A stretch of 64,000 nucleotides of DNA from an uncultured Anaerolineaceae bacterium (GTDB lineage Bacteria > Chloroflexota > Anaerolineae > Anaerolineales > Anaerolineaceae). The notes under the pieces were generated by a model that worked only from the letters and a program-made list of their open reading frames with translations, ran no database searches and was not told where the DNA came from. The DNA lies in the NCBI GenBank assembly GCA_937897615.1, contig CALCNO010000046.1, positions 1 to 64,000 on the forward strand. Direction: 5' to 3'. This document shows, piece by piece, positions 33,283 through 41,848 of this stretch (within the stretch, counting starts at the first letter, position 1; each line of letters starts with the position of its first letter). The position numbers were made by a program, and so were the translations under genes.

Positions 33283-34295
33283 TGAAGAAAAAGGGAATCC
33301 CAAACTGGCTCAAGATCGTCCCGGGAGTTTTATTTAGCATACTGGCGGTGCTTGCGGTATTGAAGTTCGTAAATCCGGATGACTTGAAAAACGCGTTTTC
33401 CACGGTGAGTATCAAATTCATCCTGATGATTGCGGCCATGAATTTGATTAGCCTGCTGCTGCGCGGCAAGGCATGGCAAACCATCCTGGACAAGAAAATT
33501 AGCTTTTGGGATGCTTTCTTTGGGGTGAGTGAGGGGTATTTCCTTAATAACATCCTGCCGTTCAGGGCAGGGGAATTTGGGCGCTCCTTTTTTGTGGGGC
33601 GCAAGTCTGGCCTGGGAACCTTCTATACGCTTTCCAGCATTGTCATTGAGCGCGCCTTTGATATTGCCTTTGCTGCACTGCTGATCGTGGCCACGCTGCC
33701 CAACTTGACCGGCATGGAATGGGCCAAACCGATTGCGGTTGTAGCGCTTGTGCTGGTGTTCATTGGCATGGTGTGTCTTTTTTTGCTTACCCGCTACAAG
33801 GAAAAGGTGCTGGGCTGGATCAGCCAGCACGAGGGCAAATCGCGTTTCTTTTCCATTGTGATTCCTGTGGTTAAAAACCTGATCGAGGGGTTTTCCACGA
33901 TCAAGCGTCCGGCGCAGTTCTTTCTTTCCCTGCTCTGGATTGCGCTTTGCTGGGGTGTTTGGTCTGCATTGTATTACCTGACAGTAATCCAGATATTGCC
34001 TGGGGAACCACTCTGGACGGGTGCGTTTATCGCCAGCGTGTTGGCACTTGGCATTGCCGTCCCCTCTGCGCCGGCAGCTCTGGGTGTATTTGAGGCCGCT
34101 ATTACCGGCGCGGTGGTTCTGCTGGGGGGCACCACCGGCAGCGCATTTGGCTATGCCATGATCGTCCACCTTATTCACTTTGTGGTAGCTGGCATATTGG
34201 GCATGTGGGGGTTGTCCCGGGATCAGGTCAGCTTTTCAACTTTGGTCAATGACGTGATGAAGAGAAGGGAATCTTCTCCAGAACCAAGGAGTTGA
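33279..34295 (+). CDS. Flippase-like membrane protein (LPG synthase TM/UPF0104 family)
   Basis: 338 residues, about eight transmembrane helices. The family pattern is clear: an N-terminal helix followed by LKNAFSTVSI, LLLRGKAWQTIL, GYFLNNILPFRAGEFGRSFFV (the conserved NxxxPxRxGE region) and a late hydrophobic Gly/Pro-rich stretch (LGIAVPSAPAALGVFEAAI). These proteins are the membrane half of MprF-type enzymes, or stand-alone members thought to move lipids or glycolipids. It begins inside the lepA stop codon and precedes the epimerase by three bases, so it opens a glycan-assembly run. Confidence 0.85.
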   Translation: MMKKKGIPNWLKIVPGVLFSILAVLAVLKFVNPDDLKNAFSTVSIKFILMIAAMNLISLLLRGKAWQTILDKKISFWDAFFGVSEGYFLNNILPFRAGEFGRSFFVGRKSGLGTFYTLSSIVIERAFDIAFAALLIVATLPNLTGMEWAKPIAVVALVLVFIGMVCLFLLTRYKEKVLGWISQHEGKSRFFSIVIPVVKNLIEGFSTIKRPAQFFLSLLWIALCWGVWSALYYLTVIQILPGEPLWTGAFIASVLALGIAVPSAPAALGVFEAAITGAVVLLGGTTGSAFGYAMIVHLIHFVVAGILGMWGLSRDQVSFSTLVNDVMKRRESSPEPRS

Positions 34296-34298
34296 GAT

Positions 34299-35327
34299 AT
34301 GAAAAACTTTACATTGATTACAGGTGGAGCGGGGTTCATTGGCTCCAATTATGCTGCTCGCTGTTTGCAGCGAGGCGAGGCGGTCAGGATTTTTGATAAC
34401 CTTTCCCGCGCTGGCGCGCCGTTGAACCTGCGCTGGCTTGAAGATACCTTTGGCAAGGGGTCGTTTGAATTGATCCAGGGGGATGTGCGCGACGCCGAAG
34501 CCGTCACGAAAGTGGTCAGGGGCGCCAGCCGCATTTTGCACCTGGCTGCCCAGGTGGCGGTAACTACTTCTGTCACCGACCCGGTGACCGATTTTGCCAT
34601 CAACGCACAGGGCACCTTTAATGTGGTCGAGGCAGCCCGCAAATCCGGGACAAACCCTAAGCTGATCTTTGCTTCTACCAACAAGGTGTATGGCGGGATG
34701 GAAAATGTGCCCGTCGTGGAAAAAACCAGCCGCTACGAATACAAAGACCTGCCTTTTGGCGCAACCGAAGACCAACCGCTGGATTTTCACTCGCCCTATG
34801 GCTGTTCCAAGGGGAGCGGCGACCAGTACGTGCGCGACTATCACCGTATTTATGGACTAGCAACACTGGTGTATCGCCAGTCCTGCATCTACGGAAGGCG
34901 CCAGTTTGGGGTTGAAGACCAGGGGTGGGTAGCTTGGTTCATCATTGCCGCGATTTTAGGGAAGCCCATTACCATCTACGGCAACGGAAAGCAGGTGCGT
35001 GACATCCTGTTTGTGGACGACCTGGTGGATGCCTATGATGCGGGTTTTGCCCGTTTGCCGGAAGTTGGTGGCCAAATCTTTAATATCGGTGGCGGCCACC
35101 AGAATACCATTTCGATCTGGTGTGAATTCCAGCCGATGTTGGAAGAATTGCTGGGGCGCAAGATTGTTACCGCCAGTTCCGATTGGCGCCCGGGCGATCA
35201 GCCTGTGTTCATCTCCGACATTCGCAAGGCGCAAAAACGATTGGGGTGGTCTCCCAAAATCTCTGCGCAAAAGGGGATCGAGATGCTGTTCAACTGGGTC
35301 AAAGACAACCAGGCGTTATTCAAATAA
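34299..35327 (+). CDS. NAD-dependent sugar-nucleotide epimerase, CDP-paratose 2-epimerase-like
   Basis: 342 residues, extended short-chain dehydrogenase. The NAD loop is TLITGGAGFIGSNYA (TGxxGxxG). The catalytic pair is YxxxK in SPYGCSKGSGDQY, and FASTNKVYGG is the usual Ser/Thr segment. The stretch RRQFGVEDQGWVAWFIIAAI with YGNGKQVRDILFVDDLVDAY is close to tyvelose/CDP-paratose 2-epimerases rather than GalE. The true substrate is uncertain; none of the other CDP-sugar genes are in the window. GGAG precedes the ATG, and the next gene starts six bases past the stop. Confidence 0.85.
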   Translation: MKNFTLITGGAGFIGSNYAARCLQRGEAVRIFDNLSRAGAPLNLRWLEDTFGKGSFELIQGDVRDAEAVTKVVRGASRILHLAAQVAVTTSVTDPVTDFAINAQGTFNVVEAARKSGTNPKLIFASTNKVYGGMENVPVVEKTSRYEYKDLPFGATEDQPLDFHSPYGCSKGSGDQYVRDYHRIYGLATLVYRQSCIYGRRQFGVEDQGWVAWFIIAAILGKPITIYGNGKQVRDILFVDDLVDAYDAGFARLPEVGGQIFNIGGGHQNTISIWCEFQPMLEELLGRKIVTASSDWRPGDQPVFISDIRKAQKRLGWSPKISAQKGIEMLFNWVKDNQALFK

Positions 35328-35333
35328 CCCTTT

Positions 35334-36491
35334 ATGAAAATTCTGATCGTTCTGACTTATTACCGGCCTCATATCAGCGGACTTACGATCTATGCTGAGC
35401 GTTTGGCAAAAGCTTTCGCCAAACGCGGGCACGAGGTGACCATACTCACTTCGCAGTTTGAGCCGGCGCTTGCCCGCGATGAAGTGGTGGACGGGGTCAG
35501 GATCATACGCGCTCCGGTGTTGTTCCGTTTGAGCAAAGGCGTCATCATGCCCACCTTTGGCTGGCTGGCTTCAAAACTGGTGAGCCAGGCCGACGTGATC
35601 CAGTTGCACCTGCCGCAATTCGATGCAGCCGGGATTTCGCTGCGGGGCAGGTTGTTGCGAAAACCAACAGTCATCACTTACCATTGCGATCTCATACTGC
35701 CCCCCGGGTTGTTTAACCGCGTGGCCAATTTGGCCGTACTTTTTATGAACTGGCTGACAGCCATTTTTACCCACCGCATTGTTACCTACACCCAGGATTA
35801 CGCCGAGCATTCGGATTACCTCAAGAACAAAATGAAAAAGGTGAAGATCATCCCGCCTCCGGTGGTGCTGCCAGCTGTAAAACCAGAAGCGGTGCGCGCG
35901 TTTGCGCAGACCCACAATGCTCCCAACCGCCGCCCCGTCATTGGTATGGCCGCACGTTTTGCCACAGAAAAAGGGGTGGAGGTGCTTTTGGAGGCTTTGC
36001 CGCGCGTGCTGGAACGCTTCCCCAATGCGCTGGTGCAGTTTGTGGGGCCTTACCAGAACATCATTGGCGAGGAGGAGTACTTCTCGCGCCTTTTGCCGCG
36101 CATTGCACAATACCAGCAAAGCGGGCATTGGCAGTTTTTAGGTTCACTCAACCCGGAACAAATGGCTGCCTTTTTCCCCAACCTGGATGTGCTGGTGCTG
36201 CCCAGCCTTAACTCAACCGAGGCGTTCGGGTTAGTGCAGATCGAAGCGATGATGAATGGTGTTCCCTGCATAGCCTCTTCACTGCCAGGTGTGCGCCAGC
36301 CGGTTTTACGGCACGGCATGGGGCGCATCTTTCCCATAGGCGATTCGGCGGCATTGGCCGATGCACTGATTGAAGTGCTGGCCAATAAGAAAAATTACAC
36401 AACCAACCTGGTGCCATTTTCTATCTATGACCCCAACATGGTGGCACAGGATTACGAAGAATTGTTTGCGGAACTTAAACAGAACATCTAA
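35334..36491 (+). CDS. GT4-family glycosyltransferase
   Basis: 385 residues, GT-B fold. The N-terminal domain starts ILIVLTYYRPHISGLTIYAE with the Gly of the acceptor loop; the C-terminal domain has GMAARFATEKGVEVLLEALP, WQFLGSL, LVLPSLNSTEAFGLVQIEAM and GVPCIASSLPGV. The ExxxxxxxE donor motif is present (EAFGLVQIE). It should transfer a sugar from a nucleotide donor to a lipid-linked or cell-surface acceptor on the cytoplasmic side. Its start lacks a ribosome binding site, suggesting coupling to the epimerase gene six bases upstream. Confidence 0.9.
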   Translation: MKILIVLTYYRPHISGLTIYAERLAKAFAKRGHEVTILTSQFEPALARDEVVDGVRIIRAPVLFRLSKGVIMPTFGWLASKLVSQADVIQLHLPQFDAAGISLRGRLLRKPTVITYHCDLILPPGLFNRVANLAVLFMNWLTAIFTHRIVTYTQDYAEHSDYLKNKMKKVKIIPPPVVLPAVKPEAVRAFAQTHNAPNRRPVIGMAARFATEKGVEVLLEALPRVLERFPNALVQFVGPYQNIIGEEEYFSRLLPRIAQYQQSGHWQFLGSLNPEQMAAFFPNLDVLVLPSLNSTEAFGLVQIEAMMNGVPCIASSLPGVRQPVLRHGMGRIFPIGDSAALADALIEVLANKKNYTTNLVPFSIYDPNMVAQDYEELFAELKQNI

Positions 36492-36509
36492 CCTTGCGGA
36501 GTTGCTGCT

Positions 36510-39500
36510 GTGGCAATACTACCTGGTTCAAAAAAGGCGACGCGAAACCTGAGAGACCTGAAAATGCCGTGGGTCTGGGATATCCTGCTGATCGGCGTTT
36601 TGGCGATTGGCGCGTTCTTCCGTTTTACCGGCATCTCCTGGGACGATAACCACCACTTGCATCCTGATGAGCGTTTTCTCACCATGGTGGAGTCAAGCAT
36701 CTCTTCTGTGAAGAGCGCAGGCGAGTATTTTGATACTGCCAATTCCTCGCTGAATCCAAATAACCGCGGCTATTCCTTCTACGTGTATGGCACGCTGCCC
36801 ATTTTCATCGTTCGCTATGTGGGCGAATGGCTGGGGCAAACGGGATATGACCAGATCAACATTGTTGGCAGAGTGCTTTCCGGCATTTTTGACCTGGGCA
36901 CCATTTTGATGGTCTATTTGATCGGGCGCAGGCTGTATCGCAGTGCCCGGGTGGGGCTACTGGCGGCGCTGTTTGCCACCCTTTCGGTTTTACCGATTCA
37001 ACTTTCACACTATTTTGCGGTGGATACATTTGCTAACTTCTTCGTTTATGCTGCGCTTTTTGCGGCCGTTTGCATCAGCACCGCTAAGCCCAAAATAGAC
37101 GAAGCAATCTCTGCTGATCCTTCTGCGGCTGCGAAGAAATCCTGGTGGTTGCAAAACTGGCGCGAGTTTATTCCGTATGCCTTCTTTGGTTTGCTCTACG
37201 GAATGGCGCTTGCTTCCAAGGTGAGCGTTTATGCCCTGGCATTAGCCCTGCCTTTGGCTGCGCTTGTGTACTACCTTAACCTGCCGGAAGAAGACCGTGC
37301 GCAGGCCGTTCCATACCTGATCCGCAATCTGGTGCTGGCAGGCATTATCGCTTTCATTACGTTCCGCGTTTTCCAGCCGTATTCCTTCAAAGGCCCCGGC
37401 TTTTTTGGCCTGGGGATCAACCAGGGTTGGCTCAACAGCCTGAAGGAACTCAAAAATATCAGCAGCGGCAATGTGGACGTGCCGTATGCGTTGCAGTGGG
37501 CGCGCCGCCCGATCACCTTTGCCATCACCAACATGGTCAAATGGGGGCTGGGGCTGCCGCTGGGGCTGGCAGCCTGGGGCGGCTTCCTGTGGATGGCGTG
37601 GCGTTCCGTCAAAGGGGATTGGAAACGCCATTTGGTTGTCCTGTTTTGGGTTGCTTTTGTCTTCATCACCCAATCGCTCAATCCGGTGAGGGCAATGCGT
37701 TATCAACTCCCGGTATATCCGGCGCTGGCGTTGATTGCCTCCTGGATGATTTTCAAGCTCTGGGAGACCCAGCCGCGCAAAGTACGCAAGATCACCAATT
37801 TGAACATTAATTGGAATCGCATTTTCTCGGTACTCATCGCTGTGGTCACGATTGCCGGTAGCGCTTTGTGGGCTTTTGCATTTAGCCGTATTTATACCCG
37901 GCCGGTCACGCGGGTTGCCGCCAGTGAATGGATCTATGGGCACATTCCCGGCGCCATTAACTTGCAAGTGGATCCGGATTCCGGGATTCAATACATGCAG
38001 CCCGTGGCCTATCAGAACTCGGCGTATATCTCTGCTGATTCACCATACATTTACGGTATTACCCCGTCTCAGGATGAAACTGTTACCAGCTTCACCATAG
38101 AACATGTGCTGGCTTCTCAGGCCTATGCAACGCCGGTATCTTTCGAGGTCTTCATCCGTGAAGCGCAGGGAAACGGCATGCTCTACAAAGGTGTCGGATT
38201 CTCTCAATCCCTGTTTGATACTTCTGCTGACGCCCAGGGCGGCAAGGTGGAAATCACCTTTGTGGACGGTGTGCGTTTGCAGAAGGGCCATTATTACGAA
38301 ATTGTGCTCGATGCTGCCGAACCCGGGGTACTGCTCAAAATTTCTGGCGGCGCCTGGCTTGAACTACGCTCTGGCTCTACAACGGCCATTCAGTATTTAC
38401 CTGAGCCGGTTTTTCGGCTGACTGAGAATAACCCCTTCCAGACCACTTTTTCGGCGCAGAACAATGGCAGCGTCTCTTTGATTCAATTGGGCCATATTGT
38501 GGATATTCTGGGGCTGCCAGATGCCAAGACGGTGACAGTTTCGATCATTGACCCCGCCAACCCCGACCAGCCGATTGGTTATGGGGAGCTCAAGGATCCC
38601 TTCCTGCCGGTTGATGACCCGCGCGGCGATTCGCGCTGGATCGAGCTTGAAAAGCCTGCCGTGCTTGAAAAAGGAAAGAGTTACACCCTTCTGCTGACGA
38701 TGGAAGGCGCTAAAGGCGCACTGGGGCTTTTCAATGATGTTCTGGTGATGGAATCCACATGGGATGATGCCATCCCGCTGGGACTTTCCGGTTATGGCCC
38801 GTTTGGGTATGAGACGGGGATCTATGGAAACAACCGTAATCTGGAGCTTTACTGGAACGATAATGAGGACAAGCTGCAAAGGTTTTACTCCACGCTGGAT
38901 CAATCGGATGTGATTGTGATCACCTCCAACCGCCAGTGGGGAACTACCGTGCGCGTGCCAGAACGCTACCCACTGACCATACAATACTACCGCTCGCTGA
39001 TGGGATGCCCGGAAGGCGAAGACACCATTAAGTGTTACGCAGATGCTCAGCCGGGTATGTATCAGGGCCAGCTTGGTTTTGAGTTAACGGCGGTATTTGA
39101 AAGTGACCCAAACATCGGAAGTTTTAAGATCAATGACCAGTTGGCCGAAGAAGCCTTTACCGTATACGACCATCCCAAGGTGTTGATCTTCCAAAAGACG
39201 GATAATTACCATCCCGCAACGATACGGGAAATTCTCGGCAGTGTGGACCTCAGCCAGGTGGTTCAACTCACCCCTGCCCAGGCAAGCAAGTATGAAGGCA
39301 ATCTTTATCTGAGCGACAGCGCCCGGCAAACCCAAACGGATGGGGGCACCTGGTCGGAGTTGTTCCCGGCAGATTCGCCTCTCAATCAGCACCCCTGGTT
39401 GGCGATGGCTGCCTGGTATCTTTTGATTGCGCTGTTGGGCTGGCTGGTGTACCCAATTCTGCGGGTTGTGCTCAAAGGGTTGCCGGACAAAGGTTACCCG

Positions 39501-41831
39501 TTTGCCCGCATCACCGGCCTGCTATTGCTGGCTTACACAACCTGGCTCATCAGCTCTGTTGGCGGCACATTCTCACGCCTTACCATACTGCTTTGTCTTT
39601 TGGCATTGGTGCTGCTCAGTGCGTTCCTGGCGTTTAAAGATCGCCGGAACTTCAAAGCCGAGATCGCAGCAAGGTGGAAATACTTCCTGAAAGTGGAAGC
39701 GGTGATGCTTCTGCTTTTTGCTGTCATGCTTTACATCCGCTGGAATAACCCGGATTTATGGCATCCGTGGCGCGGCGGCGAAAAGCCCATGGACCTTTCC
39801 TACTTTACGGCAGTGTTGAAGAGCACTGTCTTCCCGCCGTATGATCCCTGGTATGCAGGCGGATACATCAATTATTACTACTTTGGCTTTGTGATCGCCG
39901 CAGTTCCAACAAAACTGCTGGGGATTGTTCCGTATGTTGTGTACAACCTGATCATCCCCACCTTCTTTGCCTTGACCGGCCTGGGGGCGTTCAGCCTCGG
40001 TTGGAATCTGCTCCATCGCCGCTCAAAAGACGATGAGCCTTCAGTGGATGAATCCAGGGCATCCGAAAGGCGGAGTTTTACCGCCGGCCTTATCAGCACA
40101 TTCCTGGTGCTGATCGTGGGCAACCTGGGAACGGTGCGTATGATCAGCCAGGCGTTCCAAAAACTGGTGGCTCCCGGCGGGGTGCTCGATGGCGCGACTC
40201 TGGCGCAACACTTTGAGTGGTTCTTCAAGGGGCTGGCGGCTTTTGCCAAAGGCGGCGTGGAATTGCCAATTGGCTGGGGCGAGTGGTACTGGACGCCTTC
40301 GCGCGCTCTTCCCGGGGATACGATCACCGAATTCCCGTTTTTCACCTTCACCTATGCCGACCTGCACGCGCACATGCTGGCGTTGCCGATCACGCTGCTG
40401 GTATTGGCACTGGCCCTGTCCTTTATTTTTCAGCACTGGCGATATGAGGGAGCGACCAACAAGGGGCACATCTTGCAGGTTGGCCTCACGCTCGCTTTTA
40501 CTGGCTTGATCCTGGGCGCTCTCAAAACCACGAATACGTGGGACTGGCCTACCTATCTGGCGCTTGTCAGTGTGGCGGTCATTTTCTCGGTATTCAAGTA
40601 CGGGGATGTGCCGGGCTGGTTCTTCCCGCGCAGAAAAGCCTGGCTGCGCAAGGGTTTGATGAGCATTGGGATCATCGGGGTCATTGCCGCGTTTTCTGCG
40701 TTATTCTTCCTGCCTTTCTCGGCGAATTATGCCCAGGCGTATGGCACGCTTGAAAAGTGGACCGGGGATCACTCACCACTGGGTTCCTACCTTGTCCATT
40801 GGGGCTTACCCTTCTTCCTCATCGTCAGTTGGTTCGTCTGGGAAACGCGCCAGTGGATGGCCAGCACACCGGCTTCTGCCCTTGAGAAAAGCAAACCCTA
40901 TCTGATTTATCTGGAAATCCTTGCCATCCTTTTCTTTGTCATCCTGGCCTTGCTCACCATGCTTGGCATCAAGATCGGCTGGCTGGTGGGGCTTCTGGCG
41001 GTCTGGGACCTGCTGCTTCTGCTGCGGCCGGGGATCAGCGATGAGAAACGCATTGTGCACTTTATGATCGGCACGGGGCTTGTTCTCACGCTCTTCGTCG
41101 AGTTATTTGTCCTTGTGGGCGATGTGGGCAGGATGAACACCGTTTTCAAATTCTATTACCAGGCGTGGACACTGTTCAACATCAGTGCAACTGCTGCGCT
41201 GGTATGGCTTATCCCGGCTGTAAAGAATACCTGGAAGGAACGCAATGCGGCGATCTGGCAGGTTGTGCTGGCGTTTCTGTTGATCGCGGTATATTTGTAC
41301 CCCGTCACCGCCGCTACTGATAAGATGCGCGACCGCATGTCCGAATCTACCCCCAAAACTCTCGATGGCCTTGAGTTTATGAAGACCTCCACTTATTGGG
41401 ATATGGATCGGCAGATGGACCTCAGCCAGGATTATGCTGCTATCAAGTGGATGCAGGAGAATGTGCAAGGCTCGCCGGTGATCGTGGAAACGAACACTGT
41501 GGAATATCGCTGGGGCAATCGTTTTACCATCTATACTGGACTGCCGGGCGTTTTGGGCTGGAACTGGCATCAGCGGCAGCAGCGCGGCGCGCTTGATTAC
41601 AATGGCATCGCCAGCCGCCTGGAGGAAATACCGGCATTCTACCTCACTGAGGATGTAAATGATGCGGTGGCCTTCTTGAAGAAGTACAATGTTGAGTACA
41701 TCATCCTCGGGCAGCTTGAACAGGCGTATTATCCAGGAAACGGGCTGCTGAAGTTTGCGCAATATGATGGCATTTACTGGAAAGAGGTGTATCACGAGCA
41801 GGATACCGTGATTTACCAGGTTATTCATTAG
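36510..41831 (+). CDS. Giant membrane protein: GT-C half fused to a DUF2298 (YYY) half
   Basis: 1773 residues from a GTG start (GGAG about nine bases upstream). Residues 28-475 hold about ten transmembrane helices and begin with a first extracytoplasmic loop WDDNHHLHPDERFL, the acidic pair expected of GT-C mannosyltransferase-like enzymes. Residues about 480-960 form a large beta-rich extracytoplasmic region. Residues 963-1773 are a second polytopic half with the DUF2298/Chlor_Arch_YYY signature (DPWYAGGYINYYYFGF, and ITEFPFFTFTYADLHAHML). The lone 858-residue gene that follows matches this half. Predicted role: transfer of sugars from polyprenyl-linked donors outside the membrane. Substrate unknown. 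Confidence 0.85.
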   Translation: MAILPGSKKATRNLRDLKMPWVWDILLIGVLAIGAFFRFTGISWDDNHHLHPDERFLTMVESSISSVKSAGEYFDTANSSLNPNNRGYSFYVYGTLPIFIVRYVGEWLGQTGYDQINIVGRVLSGIFDLGTILMVYLIGRRLYRSARVGLLAALFATLSVLPIQLSHYFAVDTFANFFVYAALFAAVCISTAKPKIDEAISADPSAAAKKSWWLQNWREFIPYAFFGLLYGMALASKVSVYALALALPLAALVYYLNLPEEDRAQAVPYLIRNLVLAGIIAFITFRVFQPYSFKGPGFFGLGINQGWLNSLKELKNISSGNVDVPYALQWARRPITFAITNMVKWGLGLPLGLAAWGGFLWMAWRSVKGDWKRHLVVLFWVAFVFITQSLNPVRAMRYQLPVYPALALIASWMIFKLWETQPRKVRKITNLNINWNRIFSVLIAVVTIAGSALWAFAFSRIYTRPVTRVAASEWIYGHIPGAINLQVDPDSGIQYMQPVAYQNSAYISADSPYIYGITPSQDETVTSFTIEHVLASQAYATPVSFEVFIREAQGNGMLYKGVGFSQSLFDTSADAQGGKVEITFVDGVRLQKGHYYEIVLDAAEPGVLLKISGGAWLELRSGSTTAIQYLPEPVFRLTENNPFQTTFSAQNNGSVSLIQLGHIVDILGLPDAKTVTVSIIDPANPDQPIGYGELKDPFLPVDDPRGDSRWIELEKPAVLEKGKSYTLLLTMEGAKGALGLFNDVLVMESTWDDAIPLGLSGYGPFGYETGIYGNNRNLELYWNDNEDKLQRFYSTLDQSDVIVITSNRQWGTTVRVPERYPLTIQYYRSLMGCPEGEDTIKCYADAQPGMYQGQLGFELTAVFESDPNIGSFKINDQLAEEAFTVYDHPKVLIFQKTDNYHPATIREILGSVDLSQVVQLTPAQASKYEGNLYLSDSARQTQTDGGTWSELFPADSPLNQHPWLAMAAWYLLIALLGWLVYPILRVVLKGLPDKGYPFARITGLLLLAYTTWLISSVGGTFSRLTILLCLLALVLLSAFLAFKDRRNFKAEIAARWKYFLKVEAVMLLLFAVMLYIRWNNPDLWHPWRGGEKPMDLSYFTAVLKSTVFPPYDPWYAGGYINYYYFGFVIAAVPTKLLGIVPYVVYNLIIPTFFALTGLGAFSLGWNLLHRRSKDDEPSVDESRASERRSFTAGLISTFLVLIVGNLGTVRMISQAFQKLVAPGGVLDGATLAQHFEWFFKGLAAFAKGGVELPIGWGEWYWTPSRALPGDTITEFPFFTFTYADLHAHMLALPITLLVLALALSFIFQHWRYEGATNKGHILQVGLTLAFTGLILGALKTTNTWDWPTYLALVSVAVIFSVFKYGDVPGWFFPRRKAWLRKGLMSIGIIGVIAAFSALFFLPFSANYAQAYGTLEKWTGDHSPLGSYLVHWGLPFFLIVSWFVWETRQWMASTPASALEKSKPYLIYLEILAILFFVILALLTMLGIKIGWLVGLLAVWDLLLLLRPGISDEKRIVHFMIGTGLVLTLFVELFVLVGDVGRMNTVFKFYYQAWTLFNISATAALVWLIPAVKNTWKERNAAIWQVVLAFLLIAVYLYPVTAATDKMRDRMSESTPKTLDGLEFMKTSTYWDMDRQMDLSQDYAAIKWMQENVQGSPVIVETNTVEYRWGNRFTIYTGLPGVLGWNWHQRQQRGALDYNGIASRLEEIPAFYLTEDVNDAVAFLKKYNVEYIILGQLEQAYYPGNGLLKFAQYDGIYWKEVYHEQDTVIYQVIH

Positions 41832-41848
41832 GTTGGGATGGGATACCG

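Noticed and set aside
33330..34178. A 282-codon minus-strand frame opposite the flippase-like gene
   Set aside because: Antisense to a clear membrane protein; the hydrophilic His/Gln/Arg-rich sequence is what the reverse strand of such a gene produces.
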